64,000 nt of DNA from Poriferisodalis sp965221195 (lineage in GTDB: Bacteria > Actinomycetota > Acidimicrobiia > Acidimicrobiales > Poriferisodalaceae). Positions 52,680 to 60,643 of this stretch are shown piece by piece. Below the pieces are notes generated by a model. It did not search any database. It had not been told where the DNA came from and was given only the letters and a program-made list of their open reading frames with translations. How positions within the stretch are numbered: position 1 is the stretch's first letter; each line of letters begins with the position of its first letter. The stretch is taken from NCBI GenBank assembly GCA_965221195.1, contig OZ244864.1:2628875-2692874 (forward strand). The letters run 5' to 3'. The translations under genes and the position numbers were made by a program.

Positions 52680-53219
52680 GTGCGCGTCGTCGGCGGTGTC
52701 TTGGGCGGCCGCAAGCTGGAAATACCCAAGGCGGGCACGAGGGCAATCCGGCCGACTTCGGACCGAGTGCGCGAGGCTGTCTTTAACATGCTCACGAGTT
52801 TGCGGACGATGGAGGCCGCCATAGTGGTTGACCTGTTCGCAGGCACAGGCGCCCTTGGCATTGAGGCGTTGTCACGGGGCGCAGCACAAGCAACTTTCGT
52901 TGACTCCGATGCTCTCGCCTGCCGGACCATCAAGGCCAACTTGGCCGCACTCGGCATCCACGATCGCGCCACAGTGACAAGAACCGACGTCGCCGGGTTC
53001 TTGGCTCGACATGACGGCCCGGTTGACATCGTCTTCGCCGATCCGCCGTATCGATTTGACGGCTGGCGCAATCTGCTAGATGAAATCCACGCTGAGGTAC
53101 TGGTGTGTGAATCGAATAGAGAAATCAAACCCGAAACCGGCGCTGCTTGGCAGACATACAGAGCGCGCCCCTACGGCACGCCCGTCATCACGATCCTGAC
53201 CCGACGCATCACTGGCTAA
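52680..53219 (+). CDS. rsmD: 16S rRNA (guanine(966)-N2)-methyltransferase
   Basis: 179 residues. Begins VRVVGGVLGGRKLEIPKAGTRAIRPTSDRVREAVFN, the family N-terminus; SAM motif VVDLFAGTGALGIEALSRGA and catalytic DPPY (FADPPYRFD). GTG at 52680 follows a TACTGT box by 6 bases, so a leaderless start is likely. It is commonly next to coaD, as here but divergent. Confidence 0.93.
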   Translation: MRVVGGVLGGRKLEIPKAGTRAIRPTSDRVREAVFNMLTSLRTMEAAIVVDLFAGTGALGIEALSRGAAQATFVDSDALACRTIKANLAALGIHDRATVTRTDVAGFLARHDGPVDIVFADPPYRFDGWRNLLDEIHAEVLVCESNREIKPETGAAWQTYRARPYGTPVITILTRRITG

Positions 53220-53227
53220 CACACCAC

Positions 53228-53264
53228 TGGCTGGCACATCAATGGCTGGCACATCAATGGCTGG
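53228..53264. repeat. Tandem repeat, 2.5 x 15 bp, after rsmD
   Basis: Copies of TGGCTGGCACATCAA directly follow the rsmD stop, in the short gap before the convergent coiled-coil gene. Confidence 0.85.
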
Positions 53265-53299
53265 GGCTGATCCGGAGCCCCGATGGGTCACGAACAGTT

Positions 53300-53914
53300 C
53301 TAGCTCTCTGCTGAACTCTCCGGGGACACGTCCAGAATTGCTTCGATACGCGAAAGGCGTTCGGCGTGATCCAACAGGGTCGTGTTGACTTGCTCGAACC
53401 GCTCGTCAAACTTGGCATCGAGAGCCTTGATGTCGTCGCGCAGGGAGTCGATTTCAGCACCCAAGTCAGCACGCACCGAGCTGATTTCGGCACGCATGTC
53501 AGCACGCAGGGAGTCGATTTCACCACCCAAGTCAGCACGTAGGGAGTCGATTTCACCACCCAAGTCAGCACGTAGGGAGTCGATTTCACCACCCAAGTCA
53601 GCACGCACCGAGCTGATTTCGCTGCTGATTTTGGCACTCAGATCAGCACGCACACCGTCAATTTCAGCACTCAGATCAGCACGCAAGCTAACGATGTCGT
53701 CGCGCAGAGTGTTGAAGCCGACCACGGCGAAGCCGAACACGCCAGCGATCAGCGCTGTCACAACGGTGGCCAACAGCGGCACCATCACCGAGCGGCGGTC
53801 CCGGTCAACAGATGCCACAGTCGGGTGAACGGCCGCCGTCTGATCTGCTGTTGCAGTGCCGTCGGGCGCAACGTCGGCCTCGGCGTCGCTGGTCATTGGA
53901 GCGATGGTACTCAC
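53300..53914 (-). CDS. Membrane-anchored protein with 11-residue coiled-coil repeats
   Basis: 204 residues, GTG start after GAGGAGGTGCC, one of the strongest ribosome-binding sites here. One membrane helix at about residues 45-68 (VPLLATVVTALIAGVFGFAV) is followed by about eight units of RADLGGEIDSL type, an 11-residue (hendecad) period, then KALDAKFDERFEQVN and a short coil. The repeat DNA is partly identical in 33-base steps (about 53500-53600). Hendecads make right-handed coils, as in apolipoprotein- or LEA-like proteins. No function assigned; it faces the methyltransferase gene but is on the other strand. Confidence 0.7.
   Translation of the reverse strand: MSTIAPMTSDAEADVAPDGTATADQTAAVHPTVASVDRDRRSVMVPLLATVVTALIAGVFGFAVVGFNTLRDDIVSLRADLSAEIDGVRADLSAKISSEISSVRADLGGEIDSLRADLGGEIDSLRADLGGEIDSLRADMRAEISSVRADLGAEIDSLRDDIKALDAKFDERFEQVNTTLLDHAERLSRIEAILDVSPESSAES
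53500..53600. repeat. 33-bp tandem repeats coding hendecads
   Basis: Nearly identical 33-base units, including GTAGGGAGTCGATTTCACCA, repeat three times and encode 11-residue steps of the coiled coil; frame is kept. Confidence 0.85.
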
Positions 53915-54083
53915 GGCACCTCCTCACATCGGTCAACGCTCACAGACGTCCCTCTTGCGGTGAACTTATGCATCAACAGGCGGCACGGACAAATGGTTTT
54001 CGCGCGCTGGTTTTTGCGCACCAGAGAACCAGCGCAGCGCTGTCTAGGAGAGCCCCAGCCCAGAAACTACGATTCGCTGCGGC

Positions 54084-57000
54084 ATGGACGACTTCTTGAT
54101 CGACCGCGATCCGCAGACGTGGTCTGTGTCGTCGGCTCACCCGTCTTCGCTGGTGCCTTTGCACTTGTTCGTGCAGCCAACACCGGGTGGTCTAGAGATT
54201 GCGGTAGCTAAGGCGTCTCACAAGCCAAGAGTGAGTGATCTGCGTTCGGCGTGGGTGGCTAGGCGGCAGAAACGAACCACGCCGGTGCTGCTGATCGCTT
54301 TTTATCCGTCGGCTGAGGCGTTAAGCGGCTACAAGGTCGCTTTGTGCGGGCCGGTAGGCAGCCAGCCGGTGGTGCATCTCGGCGTGGAGGTTTCCCAAGC
54401 TGAGCGCTTGGCGGAGGTCGCGCTGCGCGAGCCGAGCCATCACGCCGCCACCCGATTGTTGCTGGCGGCATTGGGTGAGATTGACTCACCCGTGGCGGGC
54501 TTGCGTAACTCGGGACTACTCGCAACTCAAGAACTCATCGCTGGGGTGCCGATGCGTACCGACTGGGTTAGCGCTAACACCGCTTCAGGGCACTTGCTCG
54601 CTCACCGAGGCCGCCAGTTGATCGAATCGCTGGGTTACAACATCGCCACACTCGCAACTAACGCCTCGGTGTTGACTGTCGCTGGTCGCCGTGAGGCCAT
54701 AGCGGTGTTCTGCGACGACAGCGAGCCCTTCGACACGCCATCTGATCGGTTCGACGGTATGTCGCCTGCGTCTCGGGCGCTGGCACTGGCTGACCGTCAC
54801 AACGTTGACTGGGTGTTGCTCACACGCGCCGCTGAGATCCGCCTGTACTGCGCCCGAGTTGGTGTCGGAGTGGGACGCAAAGGCCGTGCTGAAACGTTCG
54901 TAGAGCTGAATCTGTCGCTGCTAGCGGCCGAACGGGCTGGTTATCTGACGTTGCTGTTCGCAGCCGACGCGATCTCAACCGATGGCTCGCTGCATCAGAT
55001 TCTTCACAGCTCTGAGGAGTTTGCTGCCGCCCTCGCTATTCGGCTGCGAGAACGCATCTACCACCAAACAGTCCCCGCACTGGCGCGTGCAATCGCCGCA
55101 CGGCTGAGTCGCGACCGACCAGCAGACACATCCAGCAGATCCATACGGACCAAGATCAGCGAGACCGACCTTGACGATGCTTTTGAGCAGGTGATGGTGA
55201 TTTTGTTTCGGTTGCTGTTCGTGGCCTACGCCGAAGACAAAGACTTGCTCCCCTATCGCAGCAACGGCCGCTACGCCGACCATTCTTTGACTCGGCTGGC
55301 GCAGCGGCTCGCTACGGCGCAGCGCAGCGGCGCTGTGGTTTTCGACGACCGAGCTACCGATCTGTGGGACGACGCGGTTGCGGTGTGGGATGCGGTCAGC
55401 TCAGGCAACGGAGATTGGGGCGTGCCCGCGTACAACGGCGGGTTGTTCTCAGATGACCCGGCGGTCAGCCCGACCGGTGCGGCTATCGCAGCGTTGCGGC
55501 TCACCAACGCCGAGTTCGGTCCTGCTGTTGCCGCTGCGCTCGTAGACGACAGCCCTGAAGGGCCGGGCCCAGTTGATTTCCGCTCGTTATCGGTGCGCGA
55601 GTTCGGCACAATCTATGAGGGCTTGTTGGAGTCGAAGCTGTCGGTAGCGGCCGACGACCTGACCGTCAAGCAAGTCAAAGGCACCGACCAGTACGTACCC
55701 GCAGGCGCAGGTGACCAGACTGCGGTAGCCGCCGGGGAGGTCTACTTCCACAACCGCTCCGGTGCTCGCAAAGCGACCGGCTCGTACTTCACCAAGCCCT
55801 TCGCTGTGGATCACCTGCTTGACCACGCACTCACCCCAGCGCTAGACGATCACCTCGGTCGCCTTGATGCGCTAAGGGACGCAGGTGACGATGCCGGTGT
55901 TGCGGCAGCATTCTTCGACTTCCGCTGCGCCGACATCGCCATGGGCTCGGGCCATTTCCTAGTGGCCGCTGTAGACCGCATTGAGGCGCGCCTGAGCGCG
56001 TGGCTGTCGCTACACCCCGTGCCGGCCATCACCGCCGAACTGAACCGGCTGCGTGAGGTTGCCGTGAGCCATCTCGGCGATCTCAGCGATGGTGCCGAGC
56101 TGGAGACCAGCTCGCTGCTGCGCCGCCAGATCGCTCGCCACTGCGTGTACGGCGTAGACAAGAACCGCGTCGCCGTGGAACTAGCACGCCTAGCGATCTG
56201 GTGCCACACCTTCGTAGCTGGCCTGCCGCTGTCATTCCTAGACCACAACTTCGTACACGGCGACAGCCTCACCGGCACCGGCACGCTTGAAGAAGTCGTC
56301 GTTGCGTTCGACCCCGATGCCGCCTCACCGGGTCTGTTCCACGGCCAGATAGTCGGCCTGTTGGAGAACGCCAGGAGTGCATTGCGGCGACTGGCGCGCA
56401 CATCCGATGCCTCCAAGCACGAGATCGATGAAGCCCGATCAGCGCATGCCGAAGCACAAGATGCGGTAGCTGGCGCTCGAGCGATATTTGATGTAGTCAC
56501 CGCGAACCGCGCTGGCTTGTGCAACATGCCCGAGAACTTTGACCCCGCAGTGTTCCAACGCCTCGCCGCTGAACCGCTCATCGCGTCAGAGATAGCAAAA
56601 CTTCAACCGGTGCATTTTCCTGCCGCTTTCCCCGAGGTCTTCTTGCAGGACAACCCCGGCTTTGATTGCATGATCGGCAACCCGCCGTGGGAGCAGGTGG
56701 TGGTGCAGGAAAATGTGTGGTGGGGCATGCACCTTCCCCGCATCCGAGCATTGCCAATAAACAAGATGAACGCAGAGATCAAGAAATTCCGAGCATTGCG
56801 CCCAGATCTGGAGGCCGAGTTCCAAATCTCACTTGAGCGCGCCGAGCAGATGCGAAACCTGCTTAGGAACAAGTTCCAAGAGATGGGATCGGGTCGCACT
56901 GACCTGTACCAAGCGTTCTCTTGGGCAAACCTCAGCCTGACCGCAGCCGGCGGACACTTGGGGTTGGTGCTCCCTTACACGGCGACCCAAGCCTCCGGTA

Positions 57001-58100
57001 TGACAAATTGGCGGCGCGAAGTGGTCGGCGACTCAGCCGCAATCAACGGGGGGGGGGGGGAGGGGCAAACCCGTCGCGTCACGATCTCGGCGCTCATCAA
57101 CCACAAGGGGTGGGTGTTCGACGAAGTTCACAACTCCTACACGGTGGTACTGGCAACGCTCACCCGCACTTCACCGTCGCTGCATGCCTCAACACCCGAC
57201 AATGGACGTTCGACGATGTCGACGGTCGCTACACCATCGCACTCGTCTCCGCTCGCAGGCACAACCCGCGACACGAGCCTCGGGGGTGGCTTTGACACCG
57301 TCACCCACAATGCGAACAACCAACCTGCATTCGAGGCAGAAAGCGCGACAGTCGAGAGCCAACCGCTTGGCGACCGACCTGAGGCGAGCTTCGACGAAGC
57401 GCATGTAGCGGTATATCCGGGGCCGGCGCAGTCGCTGGCGCACTTCCGAGAACTGGTAGACGGCAAACCCGAGTTGATCCCCACAAAAGAGTTCACAAGC
57501 TGGTCGGAGTCTGTCGCGTTCCCGTTGTTGCCGAGCAGAGCCGCCTTCACCGTATGGCGCAAGATGAACAGCCACCCCACATTGGGAGCAGGGAGCAGGG
57601 AGCAGGGAGCAGGGAGCAGGGAGCAGGGAGCAGGGAGCAGGGAGCAGGGAGCAGGGAGCAGGGAGCAGGGAGCAGGGAGCAGGGAGCAGGGAGCAGGGAG
57701 CAGGGAGCAGGGAGCAGGGAGCAGGGAGCAGGGAGCAGGGAGCAGGGAGCAGGGAGCAGGGAGCAGGGAGCAGGGAGCAGGGAGCAGGGAGCAGGGAGCA
57801 GGGAGCAGGGAGCAGGGAGCAGGGAGCAGGGAGCAGGGAGCAGGGAGCAGGGAGCAGGGAGCAGGGAGCAGGGAGCCTACGACGGTGGCGGGTCAGGCCC
57901 TTGCAAGGCGACCTCAACGCGACCAACGACAAACATCGCCTCCGGCTCGACGCTGGCGCAGCCGCCCGCACCGAGAACTCGACGCCACGAACGACAAGCA
58001 CCTATTCATCCTCGACGCTGGGGTCTCCGCCCGTTCGCAGAACTCCACGCAACAGCCGACAAGCATCGATTCATCCTCGACGAGGGACGAGCAGCAATGA
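54084..58100 (+). CDS. Eco57I-type N6-adenine DNA methyltransferase, frame-shifted at a heptamer array (N-terminal part)
   Basis: 1338 residues as read. An N-terminal domain of about 560 residues is followed by SAM motif DIAMGSGHF at 617-625 and catalytic NPPW at 866-869, as in Eco57I-type (type IIG, Pgl/DISARM-like) adenine methylases. Frame 0 stays convincing to WRKMNSHP near 1160, passing a 13-G tract at 989-992. It then enters GGGAGCA heptamers (about 96 residues of GAGSREQ) and leaves in the wrong frame, ending at TGA 58098-58100. The missing C-terminal part is open in frame 2 (58097-58852). One added heptamer, or two removed, would fuse them. Whether nuclease activity is present is not clear. 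Confidence 0.85.
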   Translation: MDDFLIDRDPQTWSVSSAHPSSLVPLHLFVQPTPGGLEIAVAKASHKPRVSDLRSAWVARRQKRTTPVLLIAFYPSAEALSGYKVALCGPVGSQPVVHLGVEVSQAERLAEVALREPSHHAATRLLLAALGEIDSPVAGLRNSGLLATQELIAGVPMRTDWVSANTASGHLLAHRGRQLIESLGYNIATLATNASVLTVAGRREAIAVFCDDSEPFDTPSDRFDGMSPASRALALADRHNVDWVLLTRAAEIRLYCARVGVGVGRKGRAETFVELNLSLLAAERAGYLTLLFAADAISTDGSLHQILHSSEEFAAALAIRLRERIYHQTVPALARAIAARLSRDRPADTSSRSIRTKISETDLDDAFEQVMVILFRLLFVAYAEDKDLLPYRSNGRYADHSLTRLAQRLATAQRSGAVVFDDRATDLWDDAVAVWDAVSSGNGDWGVPAYNGGLFSDDPAVSPTGAAIAALRLTNAEFGPAVAAALVDDSPEGPGPVDFRSLSVREFGTIYEGLLESKLSVAADDLTVKQVKGTDQYVPAGAGDQTAVAAGEVYFHNRSGARKATGSYFTKPFAVDHLLDHALTPALDDHLGRLDALRDAGDDAGVAAAFFDFRCADIAMGSGHFLVAAVDRIEARLSAWLSLHPVPAITAELNRLREVAVSHLGDLSDGAELETSSLLRRQIARHCVYGVDKNRVAVELARLAIWCHTFVAGLPLSFLDHNFVHGDSLTGTGTLEEVVVAFDPDAASPGLFHGQIVGLLENARSALRRLARTSDASKHEIDEARSAHAEAQDAVAGARAIFDVVTANRAGLCNMPENFDPAVFQRLAAEPLIASEIAKLQPVHFPAAFPEVFLQDNPGFDCMIGNPPWEQVVVQENVWWGMHLPRIRALPINKMNAEIKKFRALRPDLEAEFQISLERAEQMRNLLRNKFQEMGSGRTDLYQAFSWANLSLTAAGGHLGLVLPYTATQASGMTNWRREVVGDSAAINGGGGEGQTRRVTISALINHKGWVFDEVHNSYTVVLATLTRTSPSLHASTPDNGRSTMSTVATPSHSSPLAGTTRDTSLGGGFDTVTHNANNQPAFEAESATVESQPLGDRPEASFDEAHVAVYPGPAQSLAHFRELVDGKPELIPTKEFTSWSESVAFPLLPSRAAFTVWRKMNSHPTLGAGSREQGAGSREQGAGSREQGAGSREQGAGSREQGAGSREQGAGSREQGAGSREQGAGSREQGAGSREQGAGSREQGAGSREQGAGSREQGAGSREPTTVAGQALARRPQRDQRQTSPPARRWRSRPHRELDATNDKHLFILDAGVSARSQNSTQQPTSIDSSSTRDEQQ
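57048..57060 (+). repeat. Poly-G tract, 13 G, in the methyltransferase gene
   Basis: Thirteen consecutive G, then AGGGG. At this length the frame is kept. One more G would enter frame 2 and stop at 57293-57295; one fewer would enter frame 1 and stop near 57408. Homopolymer G tracts are classic phase-variation sites. Confidence 0.9.
57111..57290 (+). repeat. Diverged tandem duplication of a coding motif, 92 bp apart, in two frames
   Basis: Frame 0 reads LINHKGWVFDEVHNSYTVVL; frame 2, 92 bases on, reads CLNTRQWTFDDVDGRYTIAL. About 11 of 29 residues are identical and many others similar. 92 is not a multiple of three, so only one copy can be read at a time. Confidence 0.75.
57584..57877 (+). 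repeat. Heptanucleotide array, 41 perfect GGGAGCA plus one imperfect unit
   Basis: 57584-57870 is exactly 41 uninterrupted copies; a 42nd ends in C. Each copy-number change of one shifts the frame, so the array is a three-way frame switch for the methyltransferase. Confidence 0.95.
57916..58090 (+). repeat. 65-bp tandem triplication, one copy per reading frame
   Basis: The segment coding (A/L)xATNDKHxFxLDxG recurs at 57928, 57993 and 58058, spaced 65 bases. Copies read correctly in frames 1, 0 and 2 respectively. First and second copies are about 70 percent identical over the full unit by eye; the third matches over its first two thirds. Confidence 0.85.
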
Positions 58101-58852
58101 AGGCTGAACCCGAGGGCTTCTGGCCGGTCTACAAGGGCGCGTCCTTCGATCTCTGGCAACCCGATACCGGCACTTACTACGCCTCTGTGGACGCACTCGA
58201 GATCACCCGTCACCTACAAGAGAAACGACAAAAGCAGCACCGGACCTCCTCGTCGCCCTTCTCTGAGTTCAGCACCGATCACATTGAGAACCCGCAAACA
58301 CTGCCGTGCCGGCGGCCCCGCATCGCGTTTCGCAATGTCACTAATTCCACCAACACCCGCACAGTCGTGGCAGCGCTCGTGCCATGCGAGGTCGTCATTA
58401 CCAACGCAGCTCCTTATCTATTGTGGCCCAGCGGTACAGCGGAAGAGGAGGCGTATGTACTCGGCCTGCTGTCATCAATGGTGCTGGACTGGCACGCGCG
58501 ACGAGTCGTCGAACTCAATCTGAACTTCCACATTCTCAACTCATTTCCCCTGCCCGATCCTGGGGCGGGTCATCCGGTGAGAGATCGGGTGGTGACCATT
58601 GCTGGGAGGTTGGCTGCAGTGGATGAGCGCTATGCCGAGTGGGCGGCCGAGGTGGGTGTGCCGGTCGGCTCAGTTAACGACGAAACCACCAAGCAAGACC
58701 TCATCTGTGAACTTGATGCCTGCGTGGCCTACCTATACGAACTCAACGAGGATGACCTCAAAGTTATCTACACAACCTTCGACGAAAAACGCCCAGACCG
58801 CTACCAAGACCGCCTCGCCGCCGTAGTAAGCCACTTCAGGAGACTGCCATGA
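58097..58852 (+). CDS. Methyltransferase C-terminal target-recognition part (separate frame)
   Basis: 251 residues from ATG 58097-58099, which overlaps the stop of the upstream frame as ATGA. Content is the conserved C-terminus of Eco57I-type enzymes: GFWPVYKGASFDLWQPDTG, PRIAFRNVTNSTNTRTVVAA, APYLLWPSG and LNLNFHILNSFPLP, i.e. the target-recognition region. GAGGGA lies about 11 bases before the ATG. It may be translated by coupling as a second subunit, or only as part of the fused protein when the heptamer number restores frame. The frame itself is open back through the repeats to 57554. Confidence 0.75.
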   Translation: MKAEPEGFWPVYKGASFDLWQPDTGTYYASVDALEITRHLQEKRQKQHRTSSSPFSEFSTDHIENPQTLPCRRPRIAFRNVTNSTNTRTVVAALVPCEVVITNAAPYLLWPSGTAEEEAYVLGLLSSMVLDWHARRVVELNLNFHILNSFPLPDPGAGHPVRDRVVTIAGRLAAVDERYAEWAAEVGVPVGSVNDETTKQDLICELDACVAYLYELNEDDLKVIYTTFDEKRPDRYQDRLAAVVSHFRRLP

Positions 58853-58853
58853 C

Positions 58854-59002
58854 CCCAACCCCGACGACAGCAACACCGAAGCCTTCTTGAGCGGCCACGG
58901 ATACACCGATAGCACTTTGCGTTCGTACCAAGGACATCCACGCAATTGGCGACACCTCTACGGCAAGCAAATCGCCCTCAACCAGCCCGGCGAAGATTCC
59001 TA
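58854..59002 (+). pseudogene. Remnant of a gene following the methyltransferase
   Basis: Frame 0 from 58854 reads PNPDDSNTEAFLSGHGY, then STLRSYQGHPRNWRHLYGKQ, ending IALNQPGEDS and TAA at 59000-59002. It reads like real protein but has no start in frame. An ATG at 58849, in an ATGA overlap with the methyltransferase stop, is out of frame by a one- or two-base shift in CCCCAACCCC and would stop after 13 codons. A broken or truncated downstream gene is likely. Confidence 0.4.
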
Positions 59003-59155
59003 ACCTGACACTTGGTGGTGGGCCATAATGCGGTGGTTTGAACAGTCTCACGAACAATAACAAGGTTATAATCACACAAAGAATCACACAAACATTTTCA
59101 CACATGTATCGTGTAATTGTTTGCTTTTATAAACTTGAGTCTGTATAGTGCATGA
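59003..59155. other. AT-rich intergenic stretch before the DUF222 gene
   Basis: Clearly richer in A and T than its surroundings, with repeated TCACACA motifs. It carries the promoter at 59121-59149 and no other gene. It marks a boundary between the methyltransferase remnant and the HNH gene. Confidence 0.6.
59121..59149 (+). promoter_or_regulatory. Promoter of the DUF222/HNH gene, probably leaderless
   Basis: TTGCTT, 17-base spacer, TATAGT ending 6 bases before the ATG at 59156. There is no room for a ribosome-binding site, so transcription should start at or beside the ATG. Confidence 0.6.
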
Positions 59156-60643
59156 ATGCTGTTCGAGCTAAGCGATTTCGGTGTTGACCGGTCAGCACCG
59201 ATACATGCACAGTCGCATGATGACGTACGTTTAGTTGGGAACCAGGGTGTGACAACCAGCGTCACGGGCAAACAACCTTCCGCTTCGACACTTCATATGG
59301 GCTCATTGTCGGCTCTGAATCAAGCATCCAATCTGGTGGGTTCGGTTGCTTCCGATGGATTGAATGCTGGTGAAGTCGCCGCTGGTCTTGGAGCCTTAGT
59401 GCGGTTACGCGCAGCAGTTGACGCCGCTGAAGCGAGACTGATCGCGCACGCTCAAAGTTTTGACTCAACCGAAGTTGATGCCGAACGCGTACTACGCAGC
59501 TCAGGCTGCTCAGTCGCATCCATCAAACGCTCAACAGGTCGCGCTCGTTCACTCGCCTCAATGCCCCAAGTAGCCGAGTCGTTAGCAGCAGGTGAGATCA
59601 CTGCCGAACACGCCGATGTGCTCGCACGCGCCGCAGATCACGCTGGCGCGCAAACCGTGGATAGTTGTGAAGAACTGTTACGTGTTGCTAGATCATCCAA
59701 TCTGGAACGCACCAAACGCGTCACCTCACAATGGTTACGCGCAAACTCTGCCGGCCTAACCGTTGGTGAACAACACGACCGTCAAAGGCGTTTACGTACT
59801 CTAACATTCGGACGCACCGACGAGGGAATGCTGCGCGCCACAGTGTTAATGGACACAGCAGGTGGCGCTGCGCTACGTGCCATCATAGACGACACAGCAC
59901 AACGATTCTTCGACGCAGACCGAACAGACAACCGCCCCAACGCACCCGAATGTCGCAGCTACGGCCAATGCCGCGTAGACGCACTCGAGGCCCTACTCGG
60001 CCTAGACATACACCGCGCCACGCAACGCTGGTACGACGAAGACCCCCACCGCCTCTGGGACAACCTATCTGCCGATTGGAAAGGTCCACGCCCACCCACA
60101 CTGCCACCACTAACACCAACACATCAAAACACACTCGCACAACCCACCCACACGCCAACAGTGCATTCTTCGGCGGTGTTACCTCGCGCTGATGGGCTAC
60201 GTCGCCGTAATCAAATCCTGATCGTCGCCGACCTGCGCGCCGCATTAGGCGATGAAACAGCCCACATCGAAATCGCCGACAGCGGCCCATTACCGCTACA
60301 AGTATTCGAACGACTCGCCTGCGGAGCAGACATCTACGGCACCGTCTTCGACGGCCCCGGAACACCGCTATGGCACGGACGACGCGCACGAACCATCACC
60401 AACGCCCAATGGCGCACACTCATCGCCCGAGACCAACGCTGCGTACTCTGCGACACCGGACCCCAATGGTGCGAAGCCCACCACATCATCCCCTGGCAAC
60501 AACCCGCACGCGGACCCACCAACATCGACAACCTCGCACTACTGTGCTCTCGCTGTCACAGCCAACTCCACGAAACCCGCGCCACCCTGCGCCACAACAA
60601 ACAGCACGGCTGGCACCTACACCACCAACCCCAACGCAAATAG
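59156..60643 (+). CDS. DUF222 (13E12-repeat) HNH endonuclease family protein
   Basis: 495 residues. The first 330 are the helical DUF222 region (LNAGEVAAGLGALVRLRAAVDAAEARL; GEITAEHADVLARAA). The C-terminus is an HNH nuclease: RCVLCDTGPQWCEAHHIIPW and NLALLCSRCHSQLHE near residues 428-468, with both cysteine pairs and the catalytic histidines. These genes are multi-copy and mobile-looking in actinobacteria. Here it is flanked by an AT-rich boundary and a broken gene, and its codon use (many CAC, ACA, CCA) differs from its neighbours, so recent insertion is plausible. Confidence 0.92.
   Translation: MLFELSDFGVDRSAPIHAQSHDDVRLVGNQGVTTSVTGKQPSASTLHMGSLSALNQASNLVGSVASDGLNAGEVAAGLGALVRLRAAVDAAEARLIAHAQSFDSTEVDAERVLRSSGCSVASIKRSTGRARSLASMPQVAESLAAGEITAEHADVLARAADHAGAQTVDSCEELLRVARSSNLERTKRVTSQWLRANSAGLTVGEQHDRQRRLRTLTFGRTDEGMLRATVLMDTAGGAALRAIIDDTAQRFFDADRTDNRPNAPECRSYGQCRVDALEALLGLDIHRATQRWYDEDPHRLWDNLSADWKGPRPPTLPPLTPTHQNTLAQPTHTPTVHSSAVLPRADGLRRRNQILIVADLRAALGDETAHIEIADSGPLPLQVFERLACGADIYGTVFDGPGTPLWHGRRARTITNAQWRTLIARDQRCVLCDTGPQWCEAHHIIPWQQPARGPTNIDNLALLCSRCHSQLHETRATLRHNKQHGWHLHHQPQRK

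Noticed and set aside
57048..57060. Treating the G tract as a simple sequencing error
   Set aside because: Frame is continuous through it at the given length, and both sides read as conserved methylase; its exact length still needs read-level confirmation.
57189..58001. Minus-strand open frame through the heptamer array with LLPAPCS repeats
   Set aside because: The array is open in several frames because 7-base units contain no stop; no conserved sequence supports the minus-strand reading.
57584..58090. Possible CRISPR array at the heptamers or 65-bp copies
   Set aside because: Units are contiguous with no unique spacers and lie within a coding gene; no cas genes are near.
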